From positions 1 to 64,000 of the forward strand of contig JAQSCW010000018.1 in assembly GCA_029945625.1 (NCBI GenBank): DNA of 64,000 nucleotides. Direction: 5' to 3'. Shown in pieces: positions 27,611-37,644 of the stretch. This stretch comes from a bacterium (GTDB lineage: Bacteria; Bacteroidota; Bacteroidia; B-17B0; Aurantibacillaceae). The position numbers and the translations under genes were made by a program. Under the pieces are notes generated by a model. That model was not told where the DNA came from and made no database searches. It worked only from the letters and a program-made list of their open reading frames with translations. How positions within the stretch are numbered: the stretch's first letter is position 1; each line of letters opens with the position of its first letter.

Positions 27611-30133
27611 TTATTTTCCAAAATCGAGTCCGTCTTGATTTCCTTGTTGGTTGTCGGTTCCTTTCATCTGTTTGGCACGTTTAAAAATAGAAGCATCCAT
27701 TTTCCCAAATAAATACGTCACGGTTAAACGCGCGTACCTGCTTTCCCTTCTTCTTGACAGATCTTGAATGTAATAGGGAGTTTCATAATGTGTCCCCATC
27801 CGGCGGGTATTAAACACATCGGTGAGTGCGGCTGTTACTACCCACTTTGTACCAAACATTTTGTTGAGTGAAAGATCCATAGAATACACCGGTATCGTTG
27901 CTCCCAAAAGTAATATTTTTGGTGATTCGTAACTTCCGTTGGCCTGTAACGTCCAACTTTTCGGAAACCTGTATGAAAGAATTGCTTTTGCGTTAAATGC
28001 AAATCCCTCAGATGTTACAACAGGTTCAGTTGGTACTATCAGCCCTTTAATATAGATGTAAAATAAATGCACATTAAGCGTGGCATCGAGGTTTTTAAAG
28101 AAAGTGTATTTTACAGTATGTTCAGTTCCGTATTTAACGCTGTTTTCGCCATTTATGGTGGTGTTCACCAAAATGGTAGGATCAACTACTGAAGGATAAG
28201 CCACATCCGTAATGGGTTGTTCTTCGTACCTAAAGTAAATAGATCCCAAGTAACTACCTTTCGTAAAAATTTTATTATAATTAAGCTCAGCAATATTTCT
28301 GAATTCAGGTTTTAATTGCGGATTGCCTATCCTGTAATTTTGTTTATCACTGAACATCACTACAGGCATTAATTGAAAGAAATTGGGACGTTGGATTTTT
28401 CGGCTGAAATTGAGTTGCCATTCTTGACCGCCACTTAACTTTTTTGAAAAGTAGACTGCCGGAAATAATGACTTCATAAGATCGGCGCTTGTTCCGGGGT
28501 AGTTGTAAGAGAATGTTTGATGCTTATCAATAATATTTCCGTAATAATATGACTGTTCAAATCGAAGACCGGCCTGATACGTAATGTTCCAAATCGTTTT
28601 GTCAGTAAAGTTCACATATGCCGCATTAATCACTTCGTCAATCGCATAATTGTTGCTGCGAATGCTGTCGTGTGTGTAATATTCGGGAGTGCTCGTGGCA
28701 TTCGATGTGTTGTTGACACTTGTCGATTTTTTCACAAACGATTTCACGCCTGATTCAAATTTCCGGGTTTCAGAAATAGGGTTCACATAATCCATCTGAA
28801 ACACTCCCTGATTACCTCCGCCTACCCCAGTATTTTTTTGAAAGTCGGCTGTGGATGTACTCGCTGCGGAGGGATACGTATAGGTGCTGAAAAGATAACC
28901 ATTGTCAGAAACGGTATGGTTATAATTGAGATCCGCAGTTAATTCCTTGCCCGCTTTTGGAAAGGTTTTCTTATATAGCAATTGCGTATTAAAATTGTGA
29001 AAGGCAGCAGTTTGTTCATTTGTGCGATTTCCATAACCAACTTCTGTTTTATTACCGTCTAAATAATTGAACGTTTGTGCGTCATTGGTATTGAATTTCC
29101 CTGCAACAATCATTTCGTTTAAAGTAATAGTGTTGCGGTTGTTGATGGTATATTCTAGTCCAAGTTTGCCAAAGTTAAAGGCATTCATCGACCGGGTGTT
29201 ATTGTCCTGATTAAAATAGTAAAAAGGATTTTTGAGGCTGTCAATTTGAGTACGGTGGGTATACCCTTTCGTGTTATTTATCGCTTGATTGTAAGTATAC
29301 ATCCCTGACAAATTCCAGCGACCTTCCTTTACATTCAAATTCACCATTCCCCCATAACGATCACTCGTTCCGGCGTAGATCATGGCCATTCCGTTGTAGC
29401 CGGGTTTTGTATTCTTCTTCAAGATGACATTGAGAATGCCTCCCGTAGAATTGGCGTCGTATTTTACAGAGGGATTGGTAATTACCTCCACGCGGTCAAT
29501 TTGGTCGGCAGGAATTTGAGATAAAGTCAAATTAGTTGGGCGTCCATCCACAAAAATGGTGGGACTCTGATTTCTAAGTTGCGCATTTCCATCCGCATCT
29601 ACTGTTACGCCCGGCACATTTTTCATCACATCGGCTGCGGTGCCACCCTTCACCGACATGTCTTTGTCAACGTTGTAAGTTCTTTTATCAATTGACAACA
29701 CCACGGCACTTTTTTCGGCTACTACATCCACCTCGTTCAAGAGTTTCTGGTCAATCTCAAGAGAAATATTACCCAGGTCCTGTTCCAGCTTGTTCGGCAT
29801 TTGGATATAGATTTTTGTTTCATATGTTTTATAGCCAATTTGGGTTGCTTTAAATCGGAAGCCCCCCATAGCGGGAAGGTTTTCAATATTAAACTCACCG
29901 TGTTCTGTGGTTAAGGCACCGCCTAAAAGGCTATCCTTATTGTACCACAATACCACCACCGACGCATACTCTACAGGCTTTTTGGTTCTGGCATCAACGA
30001 TTTTGCCGTATACCCTGCCCCTAATGTCTTTCATGGCTTTGAGCATGTCCTTGTTGTTGCCAACAGAGCCCGGCATCTGAGCTGTTGCACTCAAACAAAT
30101 TACTGCCAATAGGAAAAAAAGAAGGTGTTTCAT
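27611..30133 (-). CDS. TonB-dependent receptor-like outer-membrane beta-barrel protein
   Basis: 840 residues with a signal peptide (HLLFFLLAVICLSATAQ). An N-terminal CarboxypepD_reg-like domain (GRVYGKIVDARTKKPVEY) is followed by a plug domain (MKNVPGVTVDADGN, IFVDGRPTNL, DRVEVITNPSVKYD) and a large barrel of the outer-membrane beta-barrel family (OMP_b-brl_3), with FSRKIQRPNFFQLMP and a late LTVTYLFGKM strand. The C-terminus runs on as a Lys/Gln-rich tail rather than ending at the barrel strand. Substrate unknown. No SusD partner is adjacent, so it is not a SusC-type pair. A TACTTTTG element lies 8 bp upstream of the start. Confidence 0.9.
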   Translation of the reverse strand: MKHLLFFLLAVICLSATAQMPGSVGNNKDMLKAMKDIRGRVYGKIVDARTKKPVEYASVVVLWYNKDSLLGGALTTEHGEFNIENLPAMGGFRFKATQIGYKTYETKIYIQMPNKLEQDLGNISLEIDQKLLNEVDVVAEKSAVVLSIDKRTYNVDKDMSVKGGTAADVMKNVPGVTVDADGNAQLRNQSPTIFVDGRPTNLTLSQIPADQIDRVEVITNPSVKYDANSTGGILNVILKKNTKPGYNGMAMIYAGTSDRYGGMVNLNVKEGRWNLSGMYTYNQAINNTKGYTHRTQIDSLKNPFYYFNQDNNTRSMNAFNFGKLGLEYTINNRNTITLNEMIVAGKFNTNDAQTFNYLDGNKTEVGYGNRTNEQTAAFHNFNTQLLYKKTFPKAGKELTADLNYNHTVSDNGYLFSTYTYPSAASTSTADFQKNTGVGGGNQGVFQMDYVNPISETRKFESGVKSFVKKSTSVNNTSNATSTPEYYTHDSIRSNNYAIDEVINAAYVNFTDKTIWNITYQAGLRFEQSYYYGNIIDKHQTFSYNYPGTSADLMKSLFPAVYFSKKLSGGQEWQLNFSRKIQRPNFFQLMPVVMFSDKQNYRIGNPQLKPEFRNIAELNYNKIFTKGSYLGSIYFRYEEQPITDVAYPSVVDPTILVNTTINGENSVKYGTEHTVKYTFFKNLDATLNVHLFYIYIKGLIVPTEPVVTSEGFAFNAKAILSYRFPKSWTLQANGSYESPKILLLGATIPVYSMDLSLNKMFGTKWVVTAALTDVFNTRRMGTHYETPYYIQDLSRRRESRYARLTVTYLFGKMDASIFKRAKQMKGTDNQQGNQDGLDFGK

Positions 30134-30256
30134 AAGCCTCCAAAAGTAGTGGAAAGTTAGTAATTTCAGCAGTAAATTTCACCAATGGAAAATGCCGCAG
30201 GTATATGGTTGGAAACGGTTTTGGAAGGTCATAGAGCAGAATTAATTCTTTTCAAT

Positions 30257-30264
30257 TATATTTG
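30257..30264 (+). promoter_or_regulatory. -7 element at the gmk start
   Basis: TATATTTG, followed by CAG and the ATG at 30268. The ORF-track TTG (30262) is part of this element. The leader would be almost absent, or translation begins at the second ATG (30283). Confidence 0.5.
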
Positions 30265-30267
30265 CAG

Positions 30268-30840
30268 ATGCACAGTGGCAAAATGATCATTTTTTCAGCC
30301 CCTTCCGGTTCCGGGAAAACAACGCTGGTGCGACACATTTTAAAAACATTTCCTAACGATATTGAGTTTTCCATTAGCGCCACCAGTCGGCCTAAAAGAG
30401 GCATCGAAATAAACGGAAAGGATTACCATTATTTAAGTGTAGACGAATTTAAGACCAAAGTAGAGAAAAACGAGTTTTTGGAATGGGAAGAAGTGTATGC
30501 CGGGACGCATTATGGTACACTGCGCAGTGCAGTGGAAACCATTTGGTCGAGAGGAAGGGCCGTGATCTTTGATATTGACGTGGAAGGAGGTCTTAATTTA
30601 AAGAACCAGTTTAAAGAAGCTGCACTGGGCGTTTTTGTGATGCCTCCAAGTATTAAAATCCTTGAAGAGCGACTTCATTCGAGGAGTACCGACAGTAAAG
30701 AAAGTATTGCACGCCGCATCGCAAAAGCTGAAAAGGAGCTAAAAACGGCAGAATTATTTGACGTTTTTATTTTAAATGAAAATTTGGACGAAGCTTGCGC
30801 CAAGGCAGAAGAACTCGTAAAGGATTTTTTGAAAATTTAA
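30268..30840 (+). CDS. gmk: Guanylate kinase
   Basis: Phosphorylates GMP to GDP with ATP, an essential nucleotide enzyme. 190 residues. P-loop APSGSGKTTLVRHIL, GMP-binding block SISATSRPKRGIEINGKDYHY, FLEWEEVYAGTHYGT and the lid RSTDSKESIARRIAKAE are all present. ATG 30268 gives MHSGKMIIFSAPSG, matching the usual start in this phylum; ATG 30283 is the alternative. It ends 6 bp from the convergent DUF349 gene. Confidence 0.95.
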   Translation: MHSGKMIIFSAPSGSGKTTLVRHILKTFPNDIEFSISATSRPKRGIEINGKDYHYLSVDEFKTKVEKNEFLEWEEVYAGTHYGTLRSAVETIWSRGRAVIFDIDVEGGLNLKNQFKEAALGVFVMPPSIKILEERLHSRSTDSKESIARRIAKAEKELKTAELFDVFILNENLDEACAKAEELVKDFLKI

Positions 30841-30846
30841 AAAAAA

Positions 30847-32586
30847 TTAAGCTTCTGTTTTTTGTTTTTCCATCGCCTGCCGTAATTTTGCAAGCTCCTC
30901 ACCAATGATCTTGCGTTTTGCAGTTAACTCGGCCACTTTCGATTTTTCTGAAGCGATCTTTTCTTCTATTTCCTTCATAAAACTATTGTCTCCTTTAGAA
31001 CTTTTAAAAAAACCGAGATTATTATCATACGTGCGCATGCGGCTGGTAATCTCATCGGCCACCTTCTTCAAATGATCCGATTCCTTCAATAAGAGGTCAA
31101 ATCCATTTTCAGACGCAATCATTCTATCGAGTTTTGTTCGGAACTGAATCTTCGCTTTTTCATGCTTGTCAATATGCATTTGTTCGTAGAGTTCATCCAG
31201 TTTATTGTAAAACGCGTCATTTAATCGCTTTTTATCTTTCATAGGAACCAAACCGGCATTGTTCCAATCGGCAGCAATAGTTTTGATCAAATCCCTATTT
31301 TTGGCAGGATCTTCATCGAGTTTAATGTCATTTAGCCGACTAAGTATTTCTTCCTTTATATGAGCATGTTCTTCATAAGACGCCTCGATGCCGTCGTAAT
31401 GTAATTTTCTTGCATCAAAAAAAGTATTACAAGCTTTGCGAAAGCGAGCAAACAGTTTGGGCTCTTCTTTGTCGCCATTACTCGGAAATTTCTTCCAGCT
31501 TTCCTGCAAACGAATGAGTTCCGAGCCGGTTTTTTGCCAGTCGGTACTATGTTGAAAGGCCTCCGCTTTCGCAATCAGCTCCGCCTTTATTTTTCGGTTA
31601 GAAGCAAATTTTTCGTTGAGGCCTGAAAAAAAATGTTTTTTGTTATCAAAAAAGGTATCGCAAACAGTTCTGAATTCGGCCCATATTTTTTCATTATCTT
31701 TCTCAGTAGTTCTGCCAACCGCTTTCCATTCACCCTGCAACGCAATGATCTTTTCAGTGGCATCATTCCATTTTGCAGCTTTTGCTTCGGTCATGGAGGC
31801 AATAAGATTTCTGGCCTTTTCAATAACGTCGAGTTTGAGCTTCAAATTATTTTCTTTTTGCTCTTCCATGGTATGGTAGAAACCCTTTATCCTTGTGTAG
31901 GTTTCATCCAAAACGGCCTTGTAGTCTTGTTTTAGCGCTTCCCATTTGCCATTCGGCACAGGACCAATTTCCTCCCATTCATTTCTATACACCTTAATTA
32001 AACGCTCTGCTTCTTTAATATTTTCAACATCGTGAAGGTGTTTAAGTTTTTCGATGAGCCCGGTCTTTGCTTCAAAGTTCTTTTTTAAATCGTGCTCCTG
32101 CAGATCACGAAAAATTTTAAGATTATAATAGATGTCTTCAACCGCACGACTATAATCGGACTGAACCTCCTTATATTTGTGTGAAGACACCTGACCCGTT
32201 TCTTTCCATTGCGTTTGCAATTCCTGTAATTTTCTCACCGCTGCCCCAACGTTCTCACTTAGGTGACTCAAATCTTTTATTTTAGCGATGATCTCCTGGC
32301 GGACCAGCAGATTCCGTGCTTGTTCAGACGCAAGCTTGGCGTCACTTTGTTTCTTGAGCTTTGAAAATTTATCGATAAGACTTTCAAATTTGAGATCATC
32401 CGGCTGCTTGGGGAAGTCAAATTCTTTCACTTTTCCGCCCTCTTCAATAAAGGCTTGTTTTGCTTTTTCAAATTCAACTGTCCACAATTTTTGGTACTCT
32501 TTCTGCAGAGTACGCACATCAGAAGCAACATCACCTGCGTCTTTCAACAGCAGTTCTTCTAGTTTTGCAATAAGTTCGGTTTTCAT
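30847..32586 (-). CDS. DUF349 repeat protein
   Basis: 579 residues of repeated helical DUF349 units, each about 70-80 residues, with the recurring pattern of a Trp-containing helix and a downstream FRxxCxxFFD-like helix (AEFRTVCDTFFDNKKHFF, ARFRKACNTFFDARKLHY). A C-terminal coiled coil follows (KSKVAELTAKRKIIGEEL). The track ORF starts 60 codons further up, but the ATG at 32586 (MKTELIAKLEELL) is preceded by a textbook promoter and clears the mutS2 region. Cytoplasmic; function unknown in Bacteroidota. Confidence 0.85.
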   Translation of the reverse strand: MKTELIAKLEELLLKDAGDVASDVRTLQKEYQKLWTVEFEKAKQAFIEEGGKVKEFDFPKQPDDLKFESLIDKFSKLKKQSDAKLASEQARNLLVRQEIIAKIKDLSHLSENVGAAVRKLQELQTQWKETGQVSSHKYKEVQSDYSRAVEDIYYNLKIFRDLQEHDLKKNFEAKTGLIEKLKHLHDVENIKEAERLIKVYRNEWEEIGPVPNGKWEALKQDYKAVLDETYTRIKGFYHTMEEQKENNLKLKLDVIEKARNLIASMTEAKAAKWNDATEKIIALQGEWKAVGRTTEKDNEKIWAEFRTVCDTFFDNKKHFFSGLNEKFASNRKIKAELIAKAEAFQHSTDWQKTGSELIRLQESWKKFPSNGDKEEPKLFARFRKACNTFFDARKLHYDGIEASYEEHAHIKEEILSRLNDIKLDEDPAKNRDLIKTIAADWNNAGLVPMKDKKRLNDAFYNKLDELYEQMHIDKHEKAKIQFRTKLDRMIASENGFDLLLKESDHLKKVADEITSRMRTYDNNLGFFKSSKGDNSFMKEIEEKIASEKSKVAELTAKRKIIGEELAKLRQAMEKQKTEA

Positions 32587-32605
32587 CCCCAGGTCTATTT
32601 TTAAC

Positions 32606-32635
32606 CAAAAATAAGTCAATTCGCGCACACTGCAA
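32606..32635 (-). promoter_or_regulatory. Promoter of the DUF349 gene
   Basis: On the minus strand TTG (32635-32633), 19-bp spacer, TATTTTTG (32613-32606): full match to the TTG-N19-TAnnTTTG consensus, 19 bp before the ATG at 32586. It shows that the 60-codon upstream extension in the ORF track is not translated. Confidence 0.75.
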
Positions 32636-32694
32636 TTGTTTAACTTTATTGTTTTTTTATAAAGATTTTTGTAACTTGTAATTTGTACAACCAA

Positions 32695-34770
32695 ATGGTT
32701 GAGAGAAAACAACTTGAACTGCTTCAGTTTGAAAAGATCACAACGCTGATCCGACAGAAATGTCACAGTCGTCAGGCAAAATTAATGTGCGACAGCATTC
32801 ATCCTGTTGCCGCAAAAGACGCCATATTACCGGAACTCACAAGAACTGCCGAATTAAAAAACATCCTAGATGGCAAGGGTTACTTTCCCTCTTTAGAACA
32901 TGATGACATTCTTAATGAATTATTTTACCTGAGCCGTGAGGGGTCGATGTTGCAGGAGGAACAATTGGTACTTCTGCTAAAAACCATAGAAGTAGCGAAT
33001 TCATTGGTTAAGTTTGTTAAAGGAAAAAAGCAAATCCTGCCCTCACTGTTTTTGCAAGCTGAAAATCTTCAGGTTTTTGATCATGTGGTGAGTGAGATCA
33101 AAACAATTATCGACAACGAAGGTACCGTGAAAGACAGTGCATCGCCCGAAATCCATCGTATTCGAAAACTGATTGTTGAAAAGCGCAGAGAGAGTGATAG
33201 GCGTTTTTACAGTTACATCCAACATATACGGAAAGAGGGTTTTTTGAGGGATAACGAAGAAAGTTTCTTTAGTGGCAGAAGAACGCTGGCAGTGCTGGTA
33301 GAATACAAAGGGGAGGTGCAGGGATTTGTGCACGGTAAAAGCGAAAGTGGCAAAACGATCTTTATTGAACCCAGTGCTACCATGATCCTCAACAATGAGG
33401 TGGCCGAATTAGAACTGGATGAACGGCGCGAAGTAAATCGCATTTTGAGAGAACTTTGCGAAACCATTCGGCCGTATACATATGAAATACGACTCAGTAT
33501 AGAGTTTCTTATCTATGTTGATTTTCTCACTGCTAAAGCCAAATTTGCTATTGAACTCGGCGCCACTTTGCCAAGTATAAAGGATGGCTTCGACTTGAGT
33601 ATTAAAGAGGCGGTACATCCTCTTTTGATACTTCAAAATAAAAGAGCAGGAAAGACCACCATACCCCTAAGTGTGGAGTTGAACCACGAGAAACGAATTT
33701 TGGTAATTAGCGGACCCAATGCCGGCGGAAAGACAATTGCCCTAAAAACTATCGGACTCCTGCAATTGATGCTTCAAAGCGGCCTTCTAATACCGGTAAA
33801 AGAAAACAGCGAGTATTGTTTTTTTGATAAGGTGCTGGTGGATATTGGTGACACACAAAGTATCGAGAATGAACTGAGCACCTATAGTGCCAAATTAAAA
33901 TCGATGACCACCATCCTCAGCGAAATTAACGAAGGTACTCTTGTGCTCATGGATGAATTTGGCAGTGGCACCGACCCCGAATTGGGCGGAGCAATCGCCG
34001 AAGCAGTACTTGAAAGTTTGGTAAGTTCTAAAACAAAGGGAGTTATCACGTCTCATTTTGGCAATGTGAAATTATTGGCCGACAAATTACAGGGGGCAAT
34101 AAATGGCAGTATGTTATTTGATCTGGAGACACTCGACCCTAAGTATATTTTGAGTATTGGGGCGCCCGGAAGCAGCTATACGTTTGAAGTGGCAGAACGA
34201 ATCGGATTTCCTATGCACCTCATTGCCCGTGCAAAACAAAAGGTAAACAAAGATAAATTGAAACTCAATCGGCTCCTGGCCGACGTTCAGGATCAAAAAA
34301 CAAAATTAAATGAGCAGTTGCAACGACTCGAACATGAAGAATTTTTAAAGAAAATTGCGAAGGAAAAGTACCATACTCTTTTTAATAACTGGGAAGAAAA
34401 AATAGATAAGGAGCGAGAACGAAAGATTGAATTGGTGCGACTGGCCGACTATGGTCAAAAGTATTTACGTTTGATGGAAGAATGGAACCAGAAGAAGGAC
34501 AGGAAGGTGGTGGTTAAACGATTTATAGATGGCATTACAGCAGAGAGCAAGAAGGATGAGATTGCCAAAAAAAGGAAAAAGACAAACGTTTACGCAGAAA
34601 AGAAGATCGCGAATATTAAACCAAAACTCAGTGTGGGCAGCAGAGTTAAAATTCTAAATAGCCGGGAAGTAGGAATAATTGAAGAGATAAAAGAGGAAAA
34701 AGTATTTATTAAGTTTGGACTTATGAAAATGACCGTGGGCATGGAAAATCTGGAATTAGCTGATGATTAA
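32695..34770 (+). CDS. MutS2-family ATPase lacking a Smr domain
   Basis: 691 residues. MutS-type core (HRIRKLIVEKRRESDRRFY), clamp and ATPase: Walker A SGPNAGGKTIALKTIGLLQ, VDIGDTQSIENELSTYS, Walker B and signature VLMDEFGSGTDPELGGAI, and VITSHFG. A long Lys/Glu helix pair follows, then a small KOW-like beta module (VGSRVKILNSREVGIIEEI) and the stop. The usual C-terminal Smr nuclease domain of MutS2 is missing, which explains the length short of the typical 780 or so. The ATG at 32695 is used; the track TTG lies four codons upstream. Likely acts on recombination intermediates or stalled ribosomes, with Smr activity supplied elsewhere or not at all. Confidence 0.9.
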   Translation: MVERKQLELLQFEKITTLIRQKCHSRQAKLMCDSIHPVAAKDAILPELTRTAELKNILDGKGYFPSLEHDDILNELFYLSREGSMLQEEQLVLLLKTIEVANSLVKFVKGKKQILPSLFLQAENLQVFDHVVSEIKTIIDNEGTVKDSASPEIHRIRKLIVEKRRESDRRFYSYIQHIRKEGFLRDNEESFFSGRRTLAVLVEYKGEVQGFVHGKSESGKTIFIEPSATMILNNEVAELELDERREVNRILRELCETIRPYTYEIRLSIEFLIYVDFLTAKAKFAIELGATLPSIKDGFDLSIKEAVHPLLILQNKRAGKTTIPLSVELNHEKRILVISGPNAGGKTIALKTIGLLQLMLQSGLLIPVKENSEYCFFDKVLVDIGDTQSIENELSTYSAKLKSMTTILSEINEGTLVLMDEFGSGTDPELGGAIAEAVLESLVSSKTKGVITSHFGNVKLLADKLQGAINGSMLFDLETLDPKYILSIGAPGSSYTFEVAERIGFPMHLIARAKQKVNKDKLKLNRLLADVQDQKTKLNEQLQRLEHEEFLKKIAKEKYHTLFNNWEEKIDKERERKIELVRLADYGQKYLRLMEEWNQKKDRKVVVKRFIDGITAESKKDEIAKKRKKTNVYAEKKIANIKPKLSVGSRVKILNSREVGIIEEIKEEKVFIKFGLMKMTVGMENLELADD

Positions 34771-34782
34771 AAAGGTGAGCGG

Positions 34783-37644
34783 TCAAGTGCCTAAATTACA
34801 TACACTCTTATAGGGACAAAATTCGTGAATGTCCTCATCGGTGGTTTGCAAAAAAGGAGTGGAGAGATCAACGATGGAACTGATAAATTGTTTTAATTCA
34901 TTTTCAAAATCACTAAAAAAATCGTCGCTGAGCACCATGGGTTTTTTGTCGTTACCCAAAATGTATTTAGGTTCTTCAACAAAAACCTTAAAGGGAATTA
35001 TACAAGGAAGCAATTGATTGGCCTCAGCTGTTTTGTTTTTATAAAGAAGATAGGCATAAAGCAATAACTGTAATTGTTTATTGTAATTTTTGTCTCCAAA
35101 AAGTTTCTCAAAACCATCGAATGTAAACTTATCGGTGATTTGCACCGAGTTCTTGTAATCGATTACGCGCACCAAACCTCTAAAACTATCAATTCGGTCA
35201 ATCTTGCCTTTTAAATAATAGACTTTTTCGAGGCCATCACTAGTAATGGTGATTGGCGTCAAATACTCTTGTTCCAAAGCAATTAGATGCAGATGTTGAT
35301 TTTCATGTTTGAGACGCAGGATAAACCGAAGGTCGTTTTCCATTAGTTTTTTCACGTATACCTTTATCACCTCTTGCTGCAAGAGACTTTTTCCCATCGG
35401 CACATTCTTATCAAAGAAAGATATAAAACTTTCATGTACAAGTGCATCTATCTTTGGTAACTGATTGTTTAGCAGATCGTACGTAATAATCTTACCACTA
35501 AATGTTTTATAAAGATGTTCCAGCGACAGGTGGAGGATTGAGCCAAATGTATTGGCTTCGGCGCTTTCTTCTACTTCTTTGTTTTCTTTTAGAAGTGCCC
35601 CGTAGCGGAAGTAGAATTTGAGGCTGCAATCCTTATAAGTAATAAGCCCCGAAGGTGAAAGGCCACCAAAAAGTTCACTACTGGATGCTTTTTCGAGAAT
35701 GGAGTAGAGTACTTCTTTGTTCTTTTCAACGCTAATAACATTTTTTAGATCCGGTGGAAAATCCAGGTAAGACGCTACTTCCTCCCTAATTTTGAATTCA
35801 GGATACCGTGTGGCAAGTTCAAGTTGCAATTGAGTCACAAATCTGCTTTTTTCTCCTTTACCAAAAGAATCGGTTTCGCTATCATAAGTGATTGTGATAT
35901 CAGTTGCTTTTTGAAGCAAACGGTAAAAGTGATAGGCATAGATAGCGTCTTTTTCGAGGTAGAGGGGAAGACCAAAAGCACGTTTGAGATCATTCGGAAT
36001 AAATGAATTAATCGTCTTTCCGGAAGGAAGAACACCCTCGTTGGCATTTACCAAAATTACGTGGTCAAAATCGAGCGTTCGGGTTTCCAACACACCCATT
36101 ATCTGTAATCCCTTCAGTGGCTCGCCCAGGAAGGGAGCTGCAGAATTTCCGAGCACCTGAGTGAACAATTGTTTGAAGGAGTGGAGATCATTAAAATGAG
36201 GGTATGTTGTTAACACGTCGCTCACTCGGCTAAAGTGCCGGTAAAATATATGGAGGTATTCGAGTTCGAGATTGTTTTGACTCCCATTTAGTTGTTGTGC
36301 GATGAAGATTTTAAGTGTGTCTAAAATGTTAATGATTGTTTCGCAAAAAACCTGAACACTAAGCACCGGTTCTAGCAGAGGCTTCAACTGTGAAATATTT
36401 TCCCCAAAAAGCTCGGTAAGATTGGTGTAAGTTATAAACGAGAGGTTCCGCCGGGTAATCTTCTGAATGATAGCACCGGGATTCAGGTGTAGTCCCTTTC
36501 CTTCAGCATAATTCAATAAGAGCGATTGCCGCAGCAAACTAATAAGATCAGAATGATAAATCGTTTTATTTTTTCGGGACTGCTTTTCAAAACTTATCTG
36601 GATCTGGATGAGCAGTTCAATAAAACTATAGGTAGACGTGTAACGCAAAGGATACTGCATGGTAATGTTCACGTGCTCAATTGCAGCAGGCAATTGCTGA
36701 AGTACCGGCCAAAGAAGTTTTTCATTTGCAAGCACCACCGCCACTTTGTCCATCGGTATTCCCTCATTCAACATGCGCTGCAGCGTTTGTTTCACCACTT
36801 GTGCCTGACCAATCTGCCTTGGAACTGATATGATACTGATGTCCTTTGCACTCACGAGACTATCTTCTATGAAGGAAGGCTCTTGTTGCTTAAATAAGTT
36901 GAAATTATTTCTAAGAAAGTGGCCTGCTTCTTGAGTTCTGTCATTCAGGTAATATTTGTCGGCATCCCAAAGCAAGTCTGCTTTTTTTTGAAGGTAGAAG
37001 GTATTTACAATTTTTAATTCAGCGGCGTTAAGGGCGTTAAAGCCACAAAACAATATCTTATCATAGTCCTCCGCGAAGCGGGTTTCTTTCAAATGGTTTA
37101 CAGCTTGTTTATATGCTAGTCCCTGATAGGCCCAACCTTTTGCAAGCAAACACGCTGAATAATGTTCGTAAATGGAGCCCAAACTGGCCATAAATTTTAA
37201 GTAATTGATCTGATACTCACTGAGCTCCTCTTCTCCCAAACTCCAGTTTTCAATCACTTTGATGTCCTTAAGATTTTCATAAAGTTGCTCCGAGTCGGCC
37301 AAATACCGGTCTATTTCATTAAAATCCTGAAGGATCAATTGCCCCCATTTAGCAAAACTATCAAACGATTCTGCCGAAGCACCGTAACATTCTTTGTAAC
37401 TTTCATAGAGCAAACATATCAGGTCAATTTCTTCGAGGGTTTGTAATCCGCTTAGTTCTGCGATAAGTTCTTCAGCACTGATGATTCGTGGCAACCAAAT
37501 AGACTTTCCAAATACCTGAGCCAAATGCGTCTTTAAAAAAAGAGCACCACGTTTATTAGGTAATACCACGCAAAGATTTTCTGGTGTATCTTTGTGGTGC
37601 CGGTGAATGTACTCCGCAACTGATCGTAAAAACGCTTTAGCCAT
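34783..37644 (-). CDS. AddB-like PD-(D/E)XK nuclease family protein
   Basis: 953 residues related to the AddB/RexB subunit of helicase-nucleases that process double-strand DNA ends. The N-terminal helicase-like fold has a degenerate nucleotide loop (VVLPNKRGALFLKTHL). The C-terminal nuclease domain has ILHLSLEHLYK, the catalytic KGKIDRID and RVIDYKNS (Asp and Lys of PD-(D/E)XK) and QLLLYAYLLYK. Cys residues in YKDCSLKFYF and FCPYKSVC are placed like Fe-S ligands of AddB, although I count three rather than four. An AddA-like partner is not in the window. Its start codon shares a CATG with the divergent small gene. Confidence 0.85.
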   Translation of the reverse strand: MAKAFLRSVAEYIHRHHKDTPENLCVVLPNKRGALFLKTHLAQVFGKSIWLPRIISAEELIAELSGLQTLEEIDLICLLYESYKECYGASAESFDSFAKWGQLILQDFNEIDRYLADSEQLYENLKDIKVIENWSLGEEELSEYQINYLKFMASLGSIYEHYSACLLAKGWAYQGLAYKQAVNHLKETRFAEDYDKILFCGFNALNAAELKIVNTFYLQKKADLLWDADKYYLNDRTQEAGHFLRNNFNLFKQQEPSFIEDSLVSAKDISIISVPRQIGQAQVVKQTLQRMLNEGIPMDKVAVVLANEKLLWPVLQQLPAAIEHVNITMQYPLRYTSTYSFIELLIQIQISFEKQSRKNKTIYHSDLISLLRQSLLLNYAEGKGLHLNPGAIIQKITRRNLSFITYTNLTELFGENISQLKPLLEPVLSVQVFCETIINILDTLKIFIAQQLNGSQNNLELEYLHIFYRHFSRVSDVLTTYPHFNDLHSFKQLFTQVLGNSAAPFLGEPLKGLQIMGVLETRTLDFDHVILVNANEGVLPSGKTINSFIPNDLKRAFGLPLYLEKDAIYAYHFYRLLQKATDITITYDSETDSFGKGEKSRFVTQLQLELATRYPEFKIREEVASYLDFPPDLKNVISVEKNKEVLYSILEKASSSELFGGLSPSGLITYKDCSLKFYFRYGALLKENKEVEESAEANTFGSILHLSLEHLYKTFSGKIITYDLLNNQLPKIDALVHESFISFFDKNVPMGKSLLQQEVIKVYVKKLMENDLRFILRLKHENQHLHLIALEQEYLTPITITSDGLEKVYYLKGKIDRIDSFRGLVRVIDYKNSVQITDKFTFDGFEKLFGDKNYNKQLQLLLYAYLLYKNKTAEANQLLPCIIPFKVFVEEPKYILGNDKKPMVLSDDFFSDFENELKQFISSIVDLSTPFLQTTDEDIHEFCPYKSVCNLGT

